Positions 4,745 to 5,256 of a stretch of DNA of 5,256 nt are shown here, one piece after another. The stretch is from assembly GCA_017743275.1 (NCBI GenBank), contig JAGHZG010000153.1, forward strand, positions 1-5,256, given 5' to 3'. The position numbers and the translations under genes are program-made. The notes under the pieces were generated by a model. The model was not told where the DNA came from. It was given only the letters and a program-made list of their open reading frames with translations, and ran no database searches. The stretch's first letter is position 1, and every line of letters starts with the position of its first letter. Source of the stretch: Chloroflexota bacterium. Lineage in GTDB: Bacteria > Chloroflexota > Anaerolineae > B4-G1 > DUEL01.

Positions 4745-5256
4745 ATGAACCGCTTTCGCTCCATTATTTTCCCCCTGCTGGGTGTGGCGGTGATCCTGTT
4801 GTTGCTGGTGGGATGTTATATGCCCGCTGCCCCCGATGTGACCCCCACTCCCTCCCTGCAAGAGATAGAGGAAGCGGGAATGGCGACATTGGCTGCTCAG
4901 GCTGCCGCCACCAATCTGACGCTGACGGCGATAGCGGCTGCTCCCCCGCCCGTAATGGAAACTCCAACGCCTGTTCCCCTCTCTCCCGCAGAGACCCCAG
5001 TCCCCACGCCTGTGCCCACGGAAGTCCCCATGGCCGCGCCAGCGCAGACTCCCATTCCCGCGCCAGCGCAGACTCCCATTCCCACGCCGGCGCCGCCGCC
5101 GGTGCCGACCACCCCGGTGGTTGTGGCTCCTGCGGGGGGCGAAACCACTTATGTCGTCCAACCAGGGGATCGCTTGTACCGCATCGCTCTGCGATTCGGG
5201 GTGGATTACCGTGTGCTGGCGGCCCACAATAATATTGTTAACCCCAACCGCATCTA
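4745..5256 (+). CDS. LysM-domain lipoprotein, 3' end beyond window
   Basis: The first 170 residues of a secreted, lipid-anchored protein that should bind peptidoglycan or a related glycan. Residues 1-24 are a lipoprotein signal: MNRFR, a hydrophobic core (7-22), then the lipobox LVGC with Cys24 as the acylated residue. An Ala-rich helical segment (40-66) and a long Pro/Thr/Ala stalk (67-130) follow, including two identical APAQTPIP units (98-113). A LysM domain begins at about 135 with TTYVVQPGDRLYRIALRFGV and continues through LAAHNNIVNPNRI to the window edge, where the family consensus would continue. ATG 4745 has AAGGAGG 5 bases upstream. The gene is transcribed divergently from the protease. 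What follows the first LysM (more LysM units or a catalytic domain) is unseen, so it may be a structural wall protein or a hydrolase. Confidence 0.9.
   Translation, partial: MNRFRSIIFPLLGVAVILLLLVGCYMPAAPDVTPTPSLQEIEEAGMATLAAQAAATNLTLTAIAAAPPPVMETPTPVPLSPAETPVPTPVPTEVPMAAPAQTPIPAPAQTPIPTPAPPPVPTTPVVVAPAGGETTYVVQPGDRLYRIALRFGVDYRVLAAHNNIVNPNRI
5036..5083 (+). repeat. 24-bp in-frame direct duplication in the lipoprotein stalk
   Basis: Two identical 24-bp units (5036-5059 and 5060-5083) lie in tandem and each encode APAQTPIP. The absence of any synonymous difference points to recent duplication or ongoing slippage that lengthens the Pro-rich stalk without disturbing the frame. Confidence 0.9.

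Overview
This is a GC-rich bacterial chromosomal window of mainly housekeeping genes. A free-living member of the Chloroflexota (Anaerolineae-like lineages) would fit: the lipoprotein has a Pro/Thr/Ala-rich stalk and a LysM domain, a carboxy-terminal protease lies next to smpB, and there is a tiny COX24/bS22-type gene. That taxonomic guess rests on recalled resemblance, not a search. I see no tRNA, rRNA, tmRNA, CRISPR array, transposase or phage gene.

Layout: almost everything is on the minus strand. Reading in that direction, a four-gene cluster runs from 4394 to 830: a membrane-anchored S41 carboxy-terminal processing protease, SmpB (trans-translation), an unrecognised conserved-looking protein of 272 residues, and a LACTB2-like metallo-beta-lactamase-fold hydrolase. 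The last three are tightly packed (a 7-base overlap, then a 2-base gap), so they are probably co-transcribed and translationally coupled. A 24-bp-stem hairpin at 752-803 closes the cluster. A second minus-strand operon follows from a strong sigma70-type promoter at 557-585: a 32-residue, very basic bS22/COX24-type ribosomal protein gene with an excellent Shine-Dalgarno, then rpiB (ribose-5-phosphate isomerase B), which runs off the left edge. On the plus strand, a consensus-like promoter at 4672-4700 drives a LysM-domain lipoprotein that runs off the right edge.

The least ordinary DNA is the 350-bp divergent region 4395-4744. It holds a nested inverted-repeat element of about 150 bp (4426-4578), whose core has six copies of the heptamer CACGAAT in mirror-symmetric spacing. 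Beside it are a five-copy 7-bp tandem repeat and two divergent promoter candidates. If the minus-strand promoter is real, the protease mRNA carries a leader of about 190 nt that contains the whole element. Three further perfect inverted repeats lie between genes (636-663, 752-803, 3123-3160).

Functionally, the protease and SmpB both belong to protein quality control: SmpB with tmRNA tags products of stalled ribosomes, and Ctp/Prc-type proteases cut proteins from the C-terminus outside the cytoplasm. The two genes between SmpB and the terminator have no function I can assign with confidence. I do not see a convincing new multi-gene system here. The best leads are the orphan gene after smpB, the bS22-like microprotein and the structured divergent region.
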